Below, piece by piece: positions 46,812 through 56,072 of a stretch of 64,000 bases of DNA; the stretch's first letter is position 1; the number at the start of each line of letters is the position of its first letter. Source of the DNA: Rhodococcus rhodnii. GTDB lineage: Bacteria; Actinomycetota; Actinomycetes; Mycobacteriales; Pseudonocardiaceae. A model generated the notes under the pieces. The model saw nothing but the letters and a program-made list of their open reading frames with translations, had not been told where the DNA came from and searched no databases. A program made the position numbers and the translations under genes. The stretch spans positions 1 to 64,000 of the forward strand of contig JOAA01000021.1 in NCBI GenBank assembly GCA_000720375.1, written 5' to 3'.

Positions 46812-47648
46812 ATGCCGGGAATGAGCCGACCAATGGTGACCCGGCGCAGGGAAGTCAGTCACACCAGCGCGCGTTCACTGCTGATGACACTACTCGGTGA
46901 GTACGTGCTGCCCCGCGACCGCCCCGTCTGGACATCCGTTCTGGTCAACACACTGGCGAATTTCGACATCGAGGAGAAGTCGGCGCGCCAGGCGCTGGCC
47001 CGCACGGCCGCCGAAGGCTGGCTGGTCTCCGACCGGGTCGGCCGCCGGGTGCGGTGGTCGCTCACCCCGCCAGGACGCAAGCTGCTCACCGAAGGCGCGC
47101 AGCGGATCTACGAGTTCGGCAGCGTCGAACGCCAGTGGGACGGCCGCTGGCTGGTCGTGCTCGCCTCGGTGCCCGAGTCCAAACGCGACCTTCGGCACCG
47201 GCTGCGCACCCGGCTGACGTGGGCCGGTTTCGGCTCGCCCGAAGCGGGCGTGTGGATCTGCCCGGACGCGAGCAGACAGGAAGAGGCCAAGGGCATCCTC
47301 ACCGGTCTTGAGCTCACCCGCGGCGCGATGTCGTTCGTCGCCGAGTACGGCTCGATCGGCGAGGTCGGCTCGATGGTCGCCCGCGCCTGGGATCTGTCCG
47401 AAGTGGAGCGCCGGTACGAGGAGTTCATCGAGGAGTTCGCCGCGCTGAACCCGGACGACGGCCCGGCCACCCTGCACGCGCAGACAATGCTGGTGCACGA
47501 ATGGCGCCGCTTCCCGTTCCTCGACCCGCAGTTGCCCGCCGACCTGCTGCCCGCGAATTGGCGCGGCGCGCACGCCGCCGAACTGTTCCACCGCAGGCAT
47601 CAGGAATGGCGGCCTGCCGCCCAGGAGCATTGGGACAAGCTCGGCTGA
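46812..47648 (+). CDS. PaaX-family transcriptional regulator
   Basis: A 278-residue PaaX-type regulator. The N-terminal winged HTH spans TSARSLLMTLLGEYVLPRDRPVWTSVL and EEKSARQALARTAAEGWLVSDRVGRRVRWSLTP. The middle domain (WDGRWLVVLASVPESKRDLRHRLRTRLTWAGFG) and the C-terminal HEWRRFPFLDPQLPADLLP motif are family-typical. The best-known member represses phenylacetate catabolism and responds to phenylacetyl-CoA, but no such catabolic genes are nearby, so its target is unknown. ATG at 46821 and 46833 are alternative starts. Confidence 0.92.
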   Translation: MPGMSRPMVTRRREVSHTSARSLLMTLLGEYVLPRDRPVWTSVLVNTLANFDIEEKSARQALARTAAEGWLVSDRVGRRVRWSLTPPGRKLLTEGAQRIYEFGSVERQWDGRWLVVLASVPESKRDLRHRLRTRLTWAGFGSPEAGVWICPDASRQEEAKGILTGLELTRGAMSFVAEYGSIGEVGSMVARAWDLSEVERRYEEFIEEFAALNPDDGPATLHAQTMLVHEWRRFPFLDPQLPADLLPANWRGAHAAELFHRRHQEWRPAAQEHWDKLG

Positions 47649-47681
47649 TACCCGGTTGGCACCATTTGGGATACTGGACAG

Positions 47682-49415
47682 GTGCTACACGGAGACGTTG
47701 GACTGGAATTGGCCGCGCGGGTCGTCGCCGCGGTGAAGTCGTCGCTTGACCTGGACATCACCCCGGCGGAGGCGCTGATCCGCCCGTCCAGCCGACCGGG
47801 CGCCGACTACCAGTGCAACGCCGCCATGGGCCTGGGCAAGAAGGTCGGCAAGCCGCCGAGGGAGGTCGCCGCGGCGATCGTCGGCGCGCTGGACGGCACC
47901 GACTTGATCGTCGAACCGGAGATCGCCGGTCCCGGCTTCATCAACCTGACGCTGACCGACACGTGGCTGGCCACACAGATCGAGGAGCTGCTCGGCGACC
48001 CACGGCTCGGCGTCGAGAAGACCGAGCACCCGCGGCGGATCGCGATCGACTACTCGAGCCCGAACGTGGCCAAGGAAATGCACGTCGGGCACGTGCGGTC
48101 GACGATCATCGGCGACGCGCTCGTGCGGCTGCTGCGGTTCCGCGGTGACGAGGTCATCCCGCACAACCACCTCGGTGACTGGGGAACGCCGTTCGGGATG
48201 CTGATCGAGCACCTGATCGACCAGGGTTTCAACGCCGAGCATTCGATCAGCGACCTCAACGGCTTCTACCAGGAAGCGCGCAAGAAGTTCGACGCCGACC
48301 CGGACTTCGCCGAGCGGGCCCGGCTGCGTGTGGTCAAGCTGCAGAGCGGTGACGAGGAAACGCTGCGGCTGTGGACCGAGCTCGTGGACGAGTCCATGCG
48401 GCATTTCATGAAGGTCTACAAGATGCTCGGCATCGGCCTGACGCCGCAGGACAACTACGGCGAGAGCTTCTACAACCCGTTCCTGGCCGACACGGTCGAC
48501 GAGCTCGAGAAAAAGGGACTGACCGAGATCAGCGACGGCGCGGTCTGCGTCTTCCCGAAGGGCTTCTTCAACCGCGATGGCGACCCGTTGCCGTTGATCG
48601 TCCGCAAGAGCGACGGCGGCTACGGCTACATGAGCACCGACCTCGCGACCGTCCGGTACTGGACGGGCGAGCGTGGCGCCACGGATCTGCTGTACGTGGT
48701 GGGCACCCCGCAGTCCCAGCACTTCGCGATGGTGTTCGCGGCATCGCGGGACGCGGGCTGGCTCACGCCCGACCACCACGCGGTACACGTGAACTTCGGG
48801 TCGATCCTCGGCGAGGACGGCAAGATGTTCCGGACCCGGTCCGGCGACACGATCAAGCTGATCGACCTGCTCGACGAGGCCATCCACCGGGCCGCCAACC
48901 TGGTGCGCGAACGCAGCGAGCTCGACGAAGCCGACCAGGCCAAGGTCGCCCACGCGGTGGGCATCGGCGCGATCAAGTACGCCGACCTGTCCAGCGACCG
49001 CGAGAAGGACTACGTCTTCTCGTGGGAGAAAATGCTGGCGACGGACGGCAACACGGCCGCGTACCTGCAGTACGCCAACGCGCGGAACCTCTCGATCATC
49101 CGCAAGTCGGGCCAGAGCGTCGAACCGGGCACCCCGGTGATCCTGGCCGAGAAGGCGGAGCGCGATCTGGCACTGCAGTTGATCCAGCTGCCAGCCGCGG
49201 TGCAGTCCGCGATCGACGGGTACACGCCACACAAGCTGGCGACGTACCTGTTCGAAACCGCGACGGCCTTCACCGCGTTCTTCGAGAAGTGCCCGGTGCT
49301 CAAGGCCGAATCGGACGAGCTGCGCGCGTCCCGGCTGGTGTTCTGCGCGCTCACGTCGAAGGTGCTGACACTGGGCCTTGACCTGCTCGGCATCGAGGCA
49401 CCGACAAGGCTCTGA
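47682..49415 (+). CDS. argS: arginyl-tRNA synthetase
   Basis: A 577-residue class I synthetase charging tRNA-Arg. The N-terminal domain (Add-1 type) covers about residues 1-100; the ATP-binding HIGH-type motif is HVGHVRST at about 128 within YSSPNVAKEMHVGH; the anticodon-binding all-helical domain fills the C-terminus (LAEKAERDLALQLIQLPAAV, ending in GLDLLGIEAPTRL). The DALR-domain end is intact. GTG start. Many actinobacteria place lysA directly after argS; here a strong terminator and then an unrelated pair follow. Confidence 0.97.
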   Translation: MLHGDVGLELAARVVAAVKSSLDLDITPAEALIRPSSRPGADYQCNAAMGLGKKVGKPPREVAAAIVGALDGTDLIVEPEIAGPGFINLTLTDTWLATQIEELLGDPRLGVEKTEHPRRIAIDYSSPNVAKEMHVGHVRSTIIGDALVRLLRFRGDEVIPHNHLGDWGTPFGMLIEHLIDQGFNAEHSISDLNGFYQEARKKFDADPDFAERARLRVVKLQSGDEETLRLWTELVDESMRHFMKVYKMLGIGLTPQDNYGESFYNPFLADTVDELEKKGLTEISDGAVCVFPKGFFNRDGDPLPLIVRKSDGGYGYMSTDLATVRYWTGERGATDLLYVVGTPQSQHFAMVFAASRDAGWLTPDHHAVHVNFGSILGEDGKMFRTRSGDTIKLIDLLDEAIHRAANLVRERSELDEADQAKVAHAVGIGAIKYADLSSDREKDYVFSWEKMLATDGNTAAYLQYANARNLSIIRKSGQSVEPGTPVILAEKAERDLALQLIQLPAAVQSAIDGYTPHKLATYLFETATAFTAFFEKCPVLKAESDELRASRLVFCALTSKVLTLGLDLLGIEAPTRL

Positions 49416-49430
49416 CGCCTTAGCGCACCC

Positions 49431-49465
49431 AACGCGACCGCCCGGCAGCTTCGGGCGGTCGCGTT
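49431..49465 (+). terminator. strong intrinsic terminator after argS
   Basis: A perfect 14-bp stem, AACGCGACCGCCCG / CGGGCGGTCGCGTT, with a seven-base loop, followed by a TT GT CTT run. It is one of the few hairpins here with a T-rich tail and is the best terminator in the window. Confidence 0.92.
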
Positions 49466-49644
49466 TTGTCTTGCTGGTCATCGCGCCCGAGCCGGGCCCA
49501 GCGTCCCGTGACCAGTATCTACAAAACCTCAAGGTGGGCTCCGGCCGTGAAACTCTGCCAGCTGGACTTTTCCCCGATTGGCGGCTTGACTTCCCGGCAA
49601 TCGCGGGCTTGACCTGATCTACCCGGTCCGGTAGTTGTTTGCAC

Positions 49645-50634
49645 ATGCCTGAACAGGTGCGAGCCAGGGCGCTGGGTGCGTTCTACGGTCTTGCACTGGG
49701 TGACGCCCTCGGGATGCCGACGCAGTCGATGTCCCGCGCCCAGATCAAGGACCGGTACGGCTCCATCATCGGGCTGGTCGACGCTGCCGGAGACCAGCCG
49801 GTCGCGCCCGGGATGCCCGCCGGGTCGATCACGGATGACACCGAACAGGCTGTGCTCGTTGCGAAGCTGCTCATCGACGGTGATGGGCAGGTCGACCCGC
49901 GCGCGTTCGCCGGCGCGCTGCGGGCGTGGGAAGCCGACATGATCGCCCGCGGCTCCCTCGACCTGCTTGGCCCGTCGACGAAGCGCGCGCTCGAGCTACT
50001 CGACGCCGGCCTGGACCCCCAGCAGGCCGGCGTCACCGGAACCACCAACGGTGCCGCGATGCGGGTGACGCCCGTCGGCATCGCCTATCCAGTGGGTGAC
50101 CGCCTGCTCGACGCCGTCGTGCAGGCAAGCATGGTCACGCACAACACCAGTCTGGGGATCGCGGCCGCCTCCGCCATCGCGGCCGCGGTCTCCGCCTCCA
50201 TCGACGGCGCCGATCTCGGTGCCGCGTTGGACGAAGCCGAACGCGCCGCCGGCAACGGCGCGACTCGGAGCCATTGGGTGCCAGGCGGCGAGATCTCCCC
50301 CCGGATCCGCTGGGCCCGCACCTGGGTACGCGGCATGAGCCGCGACGCGTTGGCCAACGCGGTCGCCGAGGTGATCGGGACTTCTGTGGCAGCACAGGAG
50401 TCCGTGGTCGCGGCGATCGCGTTGGCCGAGGCGCTGGGCGACGACCCGGTCGACGCACTGACCGTGGCAGCCGGGATCGGCGGAGACACCGACACCATCG
50501 CCGCGATGGTCGGCGCCGTCCTTGGCGCACAGCACGGCCTCGCTGGCCTGCCGGCCGACCTTGTCACTAAGGTCCGTACCGTGAACGGGCTCGAACTCGA
50601 ACCACTGGTCGACGATCTGCTCACACTGCGGTGA
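49645..50634 (+). CDS. ADP-ribosylglycohydrolase-family protein
   Basis: A 329-residue all-helical ADP-ribosylglycohydrolase. GAFYGLALGDALGMPTQ opens the fold; the binuclear magnesium site is predicted in ITDDTEQ (near residue 63) and GGDTDTIAAM (near residue 280), both with the family Asp/Thr patterns. Members remove ADP-ribose from proteins, or hydrolyse related ADP-ribosyl substrates. ATG at 49645 is chosen over TTG at 49639. It overlaps the PfkB kinase by four bases. Confidence 0.93.
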   Translation: MPEQVRARALGAFYGLALGDALGMPTQSMSRAQIKDRYGSIIGLVDAAGDQPVAPGMPAGSITDDTEQAVLVAKLLIDGDGQVDPRAFAGALRAWEADMIARGSLDLLGPSTKRALELLDAGLDPQQAGVTGTTNGAAMRVTPVGIAYPVGDRLLDAVVQASMVTHNTSLGIAAASAIAAAVSASIDGADLGAALDEAERAAGNGATRSHWVPGGEISPRIRWARTWVRGMSRDALANAVAEVIGTSVAAQESVVAAIALAEALGDDPVDALTVAAGIGGDTDTIAAMVGAVLGAQHGLAGLPADLVTKVRTVNGLELEPLVDDLLTLR

Positions 50635-51482
50635 GGTTGGTCCACACCGGACAGGTCGTCGTCGACCTGGTCCTGCGGATCGACAAGATGCCACCGCGCG
50701 GCGGGGACGTGCTCGCCTCCGACTTCCTGCAGACCCCGGGCGGCGGCTTCAACGTGATGGCCGCGGCCCGGCGAGCGGGAGCCGAGGTGGTGTACGCGGG
50801 CAGCCACGGCTCAGGCAACTACGGCGACTTGATCCGCGCCGCCTTGACCACCGAAGGCATCGTCCTCGCCCATCCGGCCACCGAACCGGACTCCGGAATC
50901 TCCGTCGTCCTGGTCGAAAGCGACGGCGAGCGCACGTTCGTGACCAGCCCGGGCGCTGAAGGCCGCGTGACCCCGGTCGACACGACACCGGACGACATCG
51001 TCTACGTGACCGGATACAGCCTGACTCATCAGCACAACGTGGACGCGCTCATCGACTGGCTGCCGAGCGTCGAAGCGACGGTCTTGCTCGACCCGGGCCC
51101 GCTGGTCGCCGACATCCCGGCCAAGACATGGCGTGCGGTCTTGGCCTACGTGGACATCTTGAGCAGCAACGCGACCGAAGCCACGAAGCTGTCAGATGTG
51201 GACGTACCAACGATCATCCGCCGGGAGGGCCCGGACGGCTGCACGATCGTCCAACACGGACATACCACGCACATCCCGGGCTTCGCCGTGCAAGCCGTGG
51301 ACACGAACGGCGCCGGAGACGCACACTGCGGCGTGCTCGCCGCAGAACTGTTGCGCGGCAACGACCTCACGACAGCCGCGACCCGTGCCAACGCCGCTGC
51401 CGCGATCGCCGTCACCCGGCATGGCCCGGCCACCGCGCCGACCAGGGCCGAGGTCGACGAGCTGGTTCAGACCAGGATGTAG
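50631..51482 (+). CDS. PfkB-family carbohydrate kinase
   Basis: A 283-residue ribokinase-type kinase. The PfkB signature 1 is TPGGGFNVMAAARRAGAEVVYAGSHG; signature 2 with the catalytic base is VDTNGAGDAHCG (Asp in GAGD). DPGPLVADIPA and the early VVVDLVLRIDKMPPRGGD are also typical. Overlaps the preceding ADP-ribosylglycohydrolase gene (GTGA). Such pairs are known in actinobacteria and suggest salvage of a ribose-like or nucleoside product; the substrate is not fixed by the sequence. Its last 16 bases overlap the convergent kinase gene. Confidence 0.92.
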   Translation: MRLVHTGQVVVDLVLRIDKMPPRGGDVLASDFLQTPGGGFNVMAAARRAGAEVVYAGSHGSGNYGDLIRAALTTEGIVLAHPATEPDSGISVVLVESDGERTFVTSPGAEGRVTPVDTTPDDIVYVTGYSLTHQHNVDALIDWLPSVEATVLLDPGPLVADIPAKTWRAVLAYVDILSSNATEATKLSDVDVPTIIRREGPDGCTIVQHGHTTHIPGFAVQAVDTNGAGDAHCGVLAAELLRGNDLTTAATRANAAAAIAVTRHGPATAPTRAEVDELVQTRM

Positions 51483-53167
51483 CCGAACTGGAACTCGTGG
51501 GTGTAGCCCTCGCACTTGGAGTCGGTCGAGTCGTAGTGCCCGCCGGAGTAGGTGCACCGGAACAGCCCGCGGCTGTTCACGCCTGCCGGTTTGCTGGTGA
51601 AGATGTAGCCGAGCTCACCGACCTTGGTGTGGCCTTCACAGTTCGGGTCCACGGAGGTCATCCGGTCTTCGGACCCCTTGAGCTGGCACGCGTACAGCCT
51701 CTTGGTGCCCGCTTCCGCGTCGGCGACCAGCCAGCCCATCGGGAACTCGCGGTTGAACCCGGCAGGCGCCGGAACGTTCGGCGTGGCCGTGAAATGCGGC
51801 CCCTTGGGGTGGTTGTACCGGGTGATCTGGACCAGATTGCGCTGCGGTTTGTCGGGTGGCGGCGGGGGCGGCGTCGCGGCAGGTTGTTGTCCGGCCGGTG
51901 GTTTCGGCTGCTTGGCCGGCGTGTCCGATTTGGTCACGGTGACCGTACTCGGCGGTGGCGCTGAGGACACAGTGGACGATGGCGGCGGCGCGGACGACGG
52001 CATCACCGGAGTCGCGATCACGCTCTGCGACTCGGTTTCGCCGACGTTGGCCACCGGCTTGCCCGCGGCTTCGCCCTCCTGGCCGCTCGGCAAGATCAGG
52101 AACACCGCGAGCAACGCGCCCGCCACGACCACGGCCGCACCGGACAACAGGAGAACCCGCTTGCGGTTGCCGTTCTTCTTCTCCGAGGACGAGGTATCCC
52201 ACTGGTCCTCGCCCCAGCTCACCGGGGCGGGCGCGGCGAGGGGCGCTTCCTCGGGATACGCCTCCTGCCACGGCTCACGCGGACGCGTGTCCCTGCGCAC
52301 CGCGTGCACCTGCACGGTCGGCGCGTCGACAACCTGGGTGTGCTGCTCGACGACCTGCGTACGGTCGGAAACCGGGCTCGACAGCAGCTCCCGTGTGCCA
52401 GCGACGGTGAGACGGGCTTCCGGCGACTGCGTCAGCAAACCCAGGACCACCTGCGCCAACGGCCCCTGGCAGCGTGTCAGCTGCGGGTCGTCGTACATGA
52501 TCGCGTGCATCGTGGCTGCCGTTGTCTCACGGCTGAACGGCGAACGCCCCTCGACCGCGTGGAACAGCGTGGCGCCCAAGGCCCAGAGGTCGGTCGCGGG
52601 CGACGGCTGGGAACCGGAGAACAGCTCGGGTGCCATGTAGCCGGGCGAGCCCATGATGCCGCCGGTCATGGTCAGGTTCGGGTCGTCCATCGCCCTGGCG
52701 ATACCGAAGTCCGCCAGCTTCACCCGGTCGCCCTGCATCACCATGATGTTGCTGGGCTTGACGTCCCGGTGCACGATCCCGGCCGCGTGCGCGGTCTCCA
52801 ACGCGCCGAGCACCTGCAGGCCGATCGACGAGACCCGTTCGGCCGGCAACGGCCCTTCCTCGGCGATGATGTCGGCCAAGGTCGGCGCCTCGACCAGCTC
52901 CATCACGATGAACGTGGCGCCGTTCTCGCTGACCACGTCGTACACCGTGACCACAGCGGGGTCGTTCAGGCGGCCGGCCGTGCGCGCCTCGCGCAGCACA
53001 CGTTCCAGATAGACAGCCCGGTCGTCACCGGTCACGCCCTGCGGCGGCGGGATCTCCTTCAACGCCACTTGGCGGCCGATCACCTGGTCGTCGGCGCGCC
53101 ACACGACACCCATACCACCGCGGCCGAGCTCGTCGCGGATGGCATATCTGCCCGCCACAACCCTCAC
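51467..53167 (-). CDS. transmembrane Ser/Thr protein kinase
   Basis: A 566-residue PknB-type kinase. The catalytic domain (about 8-270) has GRGGMG, Lys37, HRDVKPSN (Asp135) and DFG (153-155). A membrane helix (about 340-360) leads to a proline/threonine-rich stretch and a C-terminal extracellular domain with two related units, RLYACQLKGSEDRMTSVDPNCEGHTKVGELGYIF and a second ending RCTYSGGHYDSTDSKCEG, a cysteine-bearing repeat seen on actinobacterial exported proteins. GTG at 53167 is chosen because the conserved kinase start (VVAGRYAI) follows it. Confidence 0.92.
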   Translation of the reverse strand: MRVVAGRYAIRDELGRGGMGVVWRADDQVIGRQVALKEIPPPQGVTGDDRAVYLERVLREARTAGRLNDPAVVTVYDVVSENGATFIVMELVEAPTLADIIAEEGPLPAERVSSIGLQVLGALETAHAAGIVHRDVKPSNIMVMQGDRVKLADFGIARAMDDPNLTMTGGIMGSPGYMAPELFSGSQPSPATDLWALGATLFHAVEGRSPFSRETTAATMHAIMYDDPQLTRCQGPLAQVVLGLLTQSPEARLTVAGTRELLSSPVSDRTQVVEQHTQVVDAPTVQVHAVRRDTRPREPWQEAYPEEAPLAAPAPVSWGEDQWDTSSSEKKNGNRKRVLLLSGAAVVVAGALLAVFLILPSGQEGEAAGKPVANVGETESQSVIATPVMPSSAPPPSSTVSSAPPPSTVTVTKSDTPAKQPKPPAGQQPAATPPPPPPDKPQRNLVQITRYNHPKGPHFTATPNVPAPAGFNREFPMGWLVADAEAGTKRLYACQLKGSEDRMTSVDPNCEGHTKVGELGYIFTSKPAGVNSRGLFRCTYSGGHYDSTDSKCEGYTHEFQFGYILV

Positions 53168-53234
53168 GACGTACCCCCACCCCAGTCTTGTGATCAGCCC
53201 AGGCCACGCATCGTAGCCGGGCTGACCTACTGGC

Positions 53235-54200
53235 CTAGCGCAGGGCCGCGAGCAGCATCGGCAGCTGCACCCCGGCCTGTTCAGCCAGCGTGCGGACCTG
53301 CTCGGGGGCCGGCGCGAGCGGGAAGATGTCCCGGGTGGACGGCAGGCCCTCACCTCCGCCGAACTTCGACTGCGGCGTGGTCGGCGGCACGATCCGGTAG
53401 ACCCGCCACCTCGGCACGGTCGAGTCGGCCATCGCCAGAGTGGAGTCCCGCCACAGCAACACCGTGGATTTCTTGGTGTTACGGGCAAGGACGACGCATG
53501 GGCTGCCGATCAGCGTCGCGGCCCGGGCAGCGGCACGCAACGGCGTGCGGAAGTCGCCGTCGATCACCCACACGCTGTCCATCAGCTCCGCTTGCAGGCC
53601 TTCGGCCTCGAGCGCGGCGATCAGTTCCGCGTTCGGGTCGTCCGCCGCCGCCATCGCCAATTCGACGACGCTCTGCACTTCGGACTCGGTCGCCACGCGG
53701 GCGTGCAACTGGGTCGAGTGCACGAGGAACTTGTCGACAACGGACTCGTCGGCGAACGCGGCCAGCTCCTGGGTCTCGTCCCACGCCGACCTGGCGATCA
53801 GATCCGGGCCCGCGCCACCGTGCAGATTGGCGTCCTGCAACAACAAGGCCAGCCCGATCGCGATCAGCGCGTACAGCTCGTCCAGCTGCTCGCCGGACGC
53901 GTCGGCCTGGTCGTCCTCGGTCGGCCGCAACGCGTGCACGAGGTCGCGGACCTCGCCACGCCAACTCTCGTCAACGCCCCACACTCCGGCGGCGAGCAGC
54001 TTGATGTAGCCACGTGCCACCGTGATCCGGTGTGCCACTGAAGACCCAGGACCGGCGGAGGCGAGCCACTTGCGCGCCAGTGCACGATGTTCGGCGTGCT
54101 CGGACGGCGCGATGGTGGTTGTGATCCGGTCTACCTGGGCATTGAGGTTTCCTTCAGTGACGGTCTGATCGCTCAGGGTCCCCCTCCTCGAACGCGCCAT
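53235..54200 (-). CDS. hypothetical protein
   Basis: I do not recognise a family for this 321-residue protein. It is mainly helical, with hydrophobic but not membrane-spanning segments (LYALIAIGLALLLQDAN), a middle part AELIAALEAEGLQAELMDSVWVIDGDFRT and strand-like SPCVVLARNTKKSTVLLWRDSTLAM. It lies 67 bases upstream of the Ser/Thr kinase on the same strand and may be co-expressed with it. ATG start. Confidence 0.75.
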   Translation of the reverse strand: MARSRRGTLSDQTVTEGNLNAQVDRITTTIAPSEHAEHRALARKWLASAGPGSSVAHRITVARGYIKLLAAGVWGVDESWRGEVRDLVHALRPTEDDQADASGEQLDELYALIAIGLALLLQDANLHGGAGPDLIARSAWDETQELAAFADESVVDKFLVHSTQLHARVATESEVQSVVELAMAAADDPNAELIAALEAEGLQAELMDSVWVIDGDFRTPLRAAARAATLIGSPCVVLARNTKKSTVLLWRDSTLAMADSTVPRWRVYRIVPPTTPQSKFGGGEGLPSTRDIFPLAPAPEQVRTLAEQAGVQLPMLLAALR

Positions 54201-54354
54201 GCCACCCCGATAGCCTGACGGAGGCTGGGGGCCAGTGCAAGATCAAATGCGGTGTTCCGGGGTGACGCTCGACGCAACCTTTCCCGGCTGCCTGGCGTCA
54301 GTGTCAGTAACGCCGTGAACGAATCACCATGAACCGGACCTTGGGGGTCAACTG

Positions 54355-55341
54355 GTGCGCACATTTTCCGCGCTCGCCGTGGCGCTGCTCGTCGTCACCG
54401 GGTGCAGTACGTCGACACCAGAGGAACAGGCTCCGCCGGGAATGGCGCCACGCGGCACGCAGATGACGACCGCGAAGCCGACTCGTCAGGACCTGACCAA
54501 CAAGGTCAGCCTGAGCGGCAAGGTGACGATCAACCCGACGTTCGGGCTGGTGTCGCCGGTCGCGGGCCAGGTGCGCTACTTGGACGTGAAGGCGCCGGAC
54601 AAGACGCCGGCGAAGCCGACCAAGGTGGCCAACGTGTTCGCGGGCGGCAGGCCGACATCCGTGGAGATCCCGGCCGGGGCGATCTTCAGCGGGCGGCTGG
54701 CCGACGACAAGGCCAACGTCCAAGCGGGCCAGCCGATCGTGTCGGCGAAGCACGTCGGATACGGCGTCGTCGCGGACATCAAGGGCGAGCAGGCGTACCA
54801 GCTCTCGGACACGTTGTCCTCGGTGCAGGCGCAGATCAAGAACGGCCCCGGGCCGTTCCCGTGCGCCGTGCTCGGCACGATCGCCGCGCTGCCCGCGGGC
54901 ACGATTCCCGAGCCGCCGCCCGCCGAGACCCCCGCTCCGCCGACGGGCAGCAGCACCCCGTCCGCTCCCCCGACGACCGGCGGCCCACCGCAGGACAAGA
55001 AGCAGGAACCGTCCGAGCCGACCGGGATGCGGCTGGTGTGCACCGCGCCGACGGACGTGAAGCTGATCAACGGTGCCGAGTCGACCATCGAGGTGATCAC
55101 CGAGAAGGCGACGAACGTGCTCGTACTGCCGGTCGAGGCGGTCGCGGGTGGCCAGGGCAAGGGCAAAGTGGACGTGATGGGCGCGGGCGGCGAGCGGGTG
55201 ACCAAGGACGTCGTGCTCGGCCTGACCGACGGCAAGGTCGTGCAGATCAAGTCCGGGCTGACCGGGGACGAGACGGTGGCCGTGCCCGGCCCGAACCTGC
55301 CACCGGCGCCGCAGGACGCCCAGGGAGGTCCGGGCAAGTGA
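54355..55341 (+). CDS. periplasmic-adaptor-type lipoprotein of a MacB-like exporter
   Basis: A 328-residue lipoprotein (lipobox VTGC, Cys17). The body resembles membrane-fusion proteins of MacA type: a strand-rich start (VSLSGKVTINPTFGLVSPVAGQVRYLDV), a Pro/Thr-rich insertion near residues 183-222 that replaces the usual coiled coil, then beta-barrel-like VLVLPVEAVAGGQGKGKVDVM and KDVVLGLTDGKVVQIKSGLTGDE. In a monoderm it would bridge the permease to the wall. Overlaps the ATPase gene by four bases. Confidence 0.85.
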   Translation: MRTFSALAVALLVVTGCSTSTPEEQAPPGMAPRGTQMTTAKPTRQDLTNKVSLSGKVTINPTFGLVSPVAGQVRYLDVKAPDKTPAKPTKVANVFAGGRPTSVEIPAGAIFSGRLADDKANVQAGQPIVSAKHVGYGVVADIKGEQAYQLSDTLSSVQAQIKNGPGPFPCAVLGTIAALPAGTIPEPPPAETPAPPTGSSTPSAPPTTGGPPQDKKQEPSEPTGMRLVCTAPTDVKLINGAESTIEVITEKATNVLVLPVEAVAGGQGKGKVDVMGAGGERVTKDVVLGLTDGKVVQIKSGLTGDETVAVPGPNLPPAPQDAQGGPGK

Positions 55342-56072
55342 ACCCGGTCACCGACTTGACGCAGCCGATCGGACATCCCGCGCTGATCCGGCTTTCCGGG
55401 ATCAGCAAGACGCTCAAGGGCCAGCAGGAGCCCAGGACCATCCTCGACGGTGTGGACCTGACCGTCCACAGTGGAGAAAGCGTGGCCATCCTCGGCCGGT
55501 CCGGGTCGGGGAAGTCCACTCTGCTGAGCCTGATCGGCCTGTTCGACCGGCCGGACAGCGGCCAGTACCTGCTGGAAGAGCAGGACATCTCCCGGATCGC
55601 CGAGCGCAGGGCGGCCGCGCTGCGCAGTGCCCGGTTCGGCTTCGTGTTCCAGCGGTTCTTCCTGCTCAAGAACCTCACCGCGGCGCAGAACGTGGCGATG
55701 GCGCTGGTCAACGGCCAGGGCTGGCTGCCACGTCGCAAGCGGCGCGCCCGCGTGATGGCCGCGCTGGAGCAGGTCGGCATCGCGCACCTGGCGAAGAACA
55801 AGCCGCCGAGGCTGTCCGGTGGTGAACAGCAACGAGTCGCAATCGCCCGCGCGCTGGTCCGTGAACCCAGGATCCTGTTGGCGGACGAGCCGACCGGGGC
55901 GTTGGACACCGAGACCGGCAACCTGGTGATCGACGCGTTGCACTCGGCCACCGATCGCGGCTGCGGGCTGATCCTGGTGACCCACGACCACGCGCACGCC
56001 AACCGGATGGGCCGCGTACTGCGGTTGCAGGACGGCAAGCTCGCCGCGGCCCGTGAGCAGGTGGTCGTGTGA
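55338..56072 (+). CDS. ABC transporter ATPase, MacB/LolD type
   Basis: A 244-residue ATP-binding protein: Walker A GRSGSGKST (53-61), Q-loop VFQRFFLL, signature LSGGEQQRVAIARAL, Walker B ILLADEPTGALD and switch VTHDHAHANRMG. The LSGGEQQRVAIARAL plus PTGALD pattern marks the FtsE/LolD/MacB group that works with FtsX-like permeases. GTG start overlaps the adaptor stop. It powers export driven by the next gene. Confidence 0.95.
   Translation: MNPVTDLTQPIGHPALIRLSGISKTLKGQQEPRTILDGVDLTVHSGESVAILGRSGSGKSTLLSLIGLFDRPDSGQYLLEEQDISRIAERRAAALRSARFGFVFQRFFLLKNLTAAQNVAMALVNGQGWLPRRKRRARVMAALEQVGIAHLAKNKPPRLSGGEQQRVAIARALVREPRILLADEPTGALDTETGNLVIDALHSATDRGCGLILVTHDHAHANRMGRVLRLQDGKLAAAREQVVV

Noticed and set aside
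47685..49646. 653-residue open frame antisense to argS
   Set aside because: argS on the other strand is unmistakable; the antisense frame is a codon-bias artefact.
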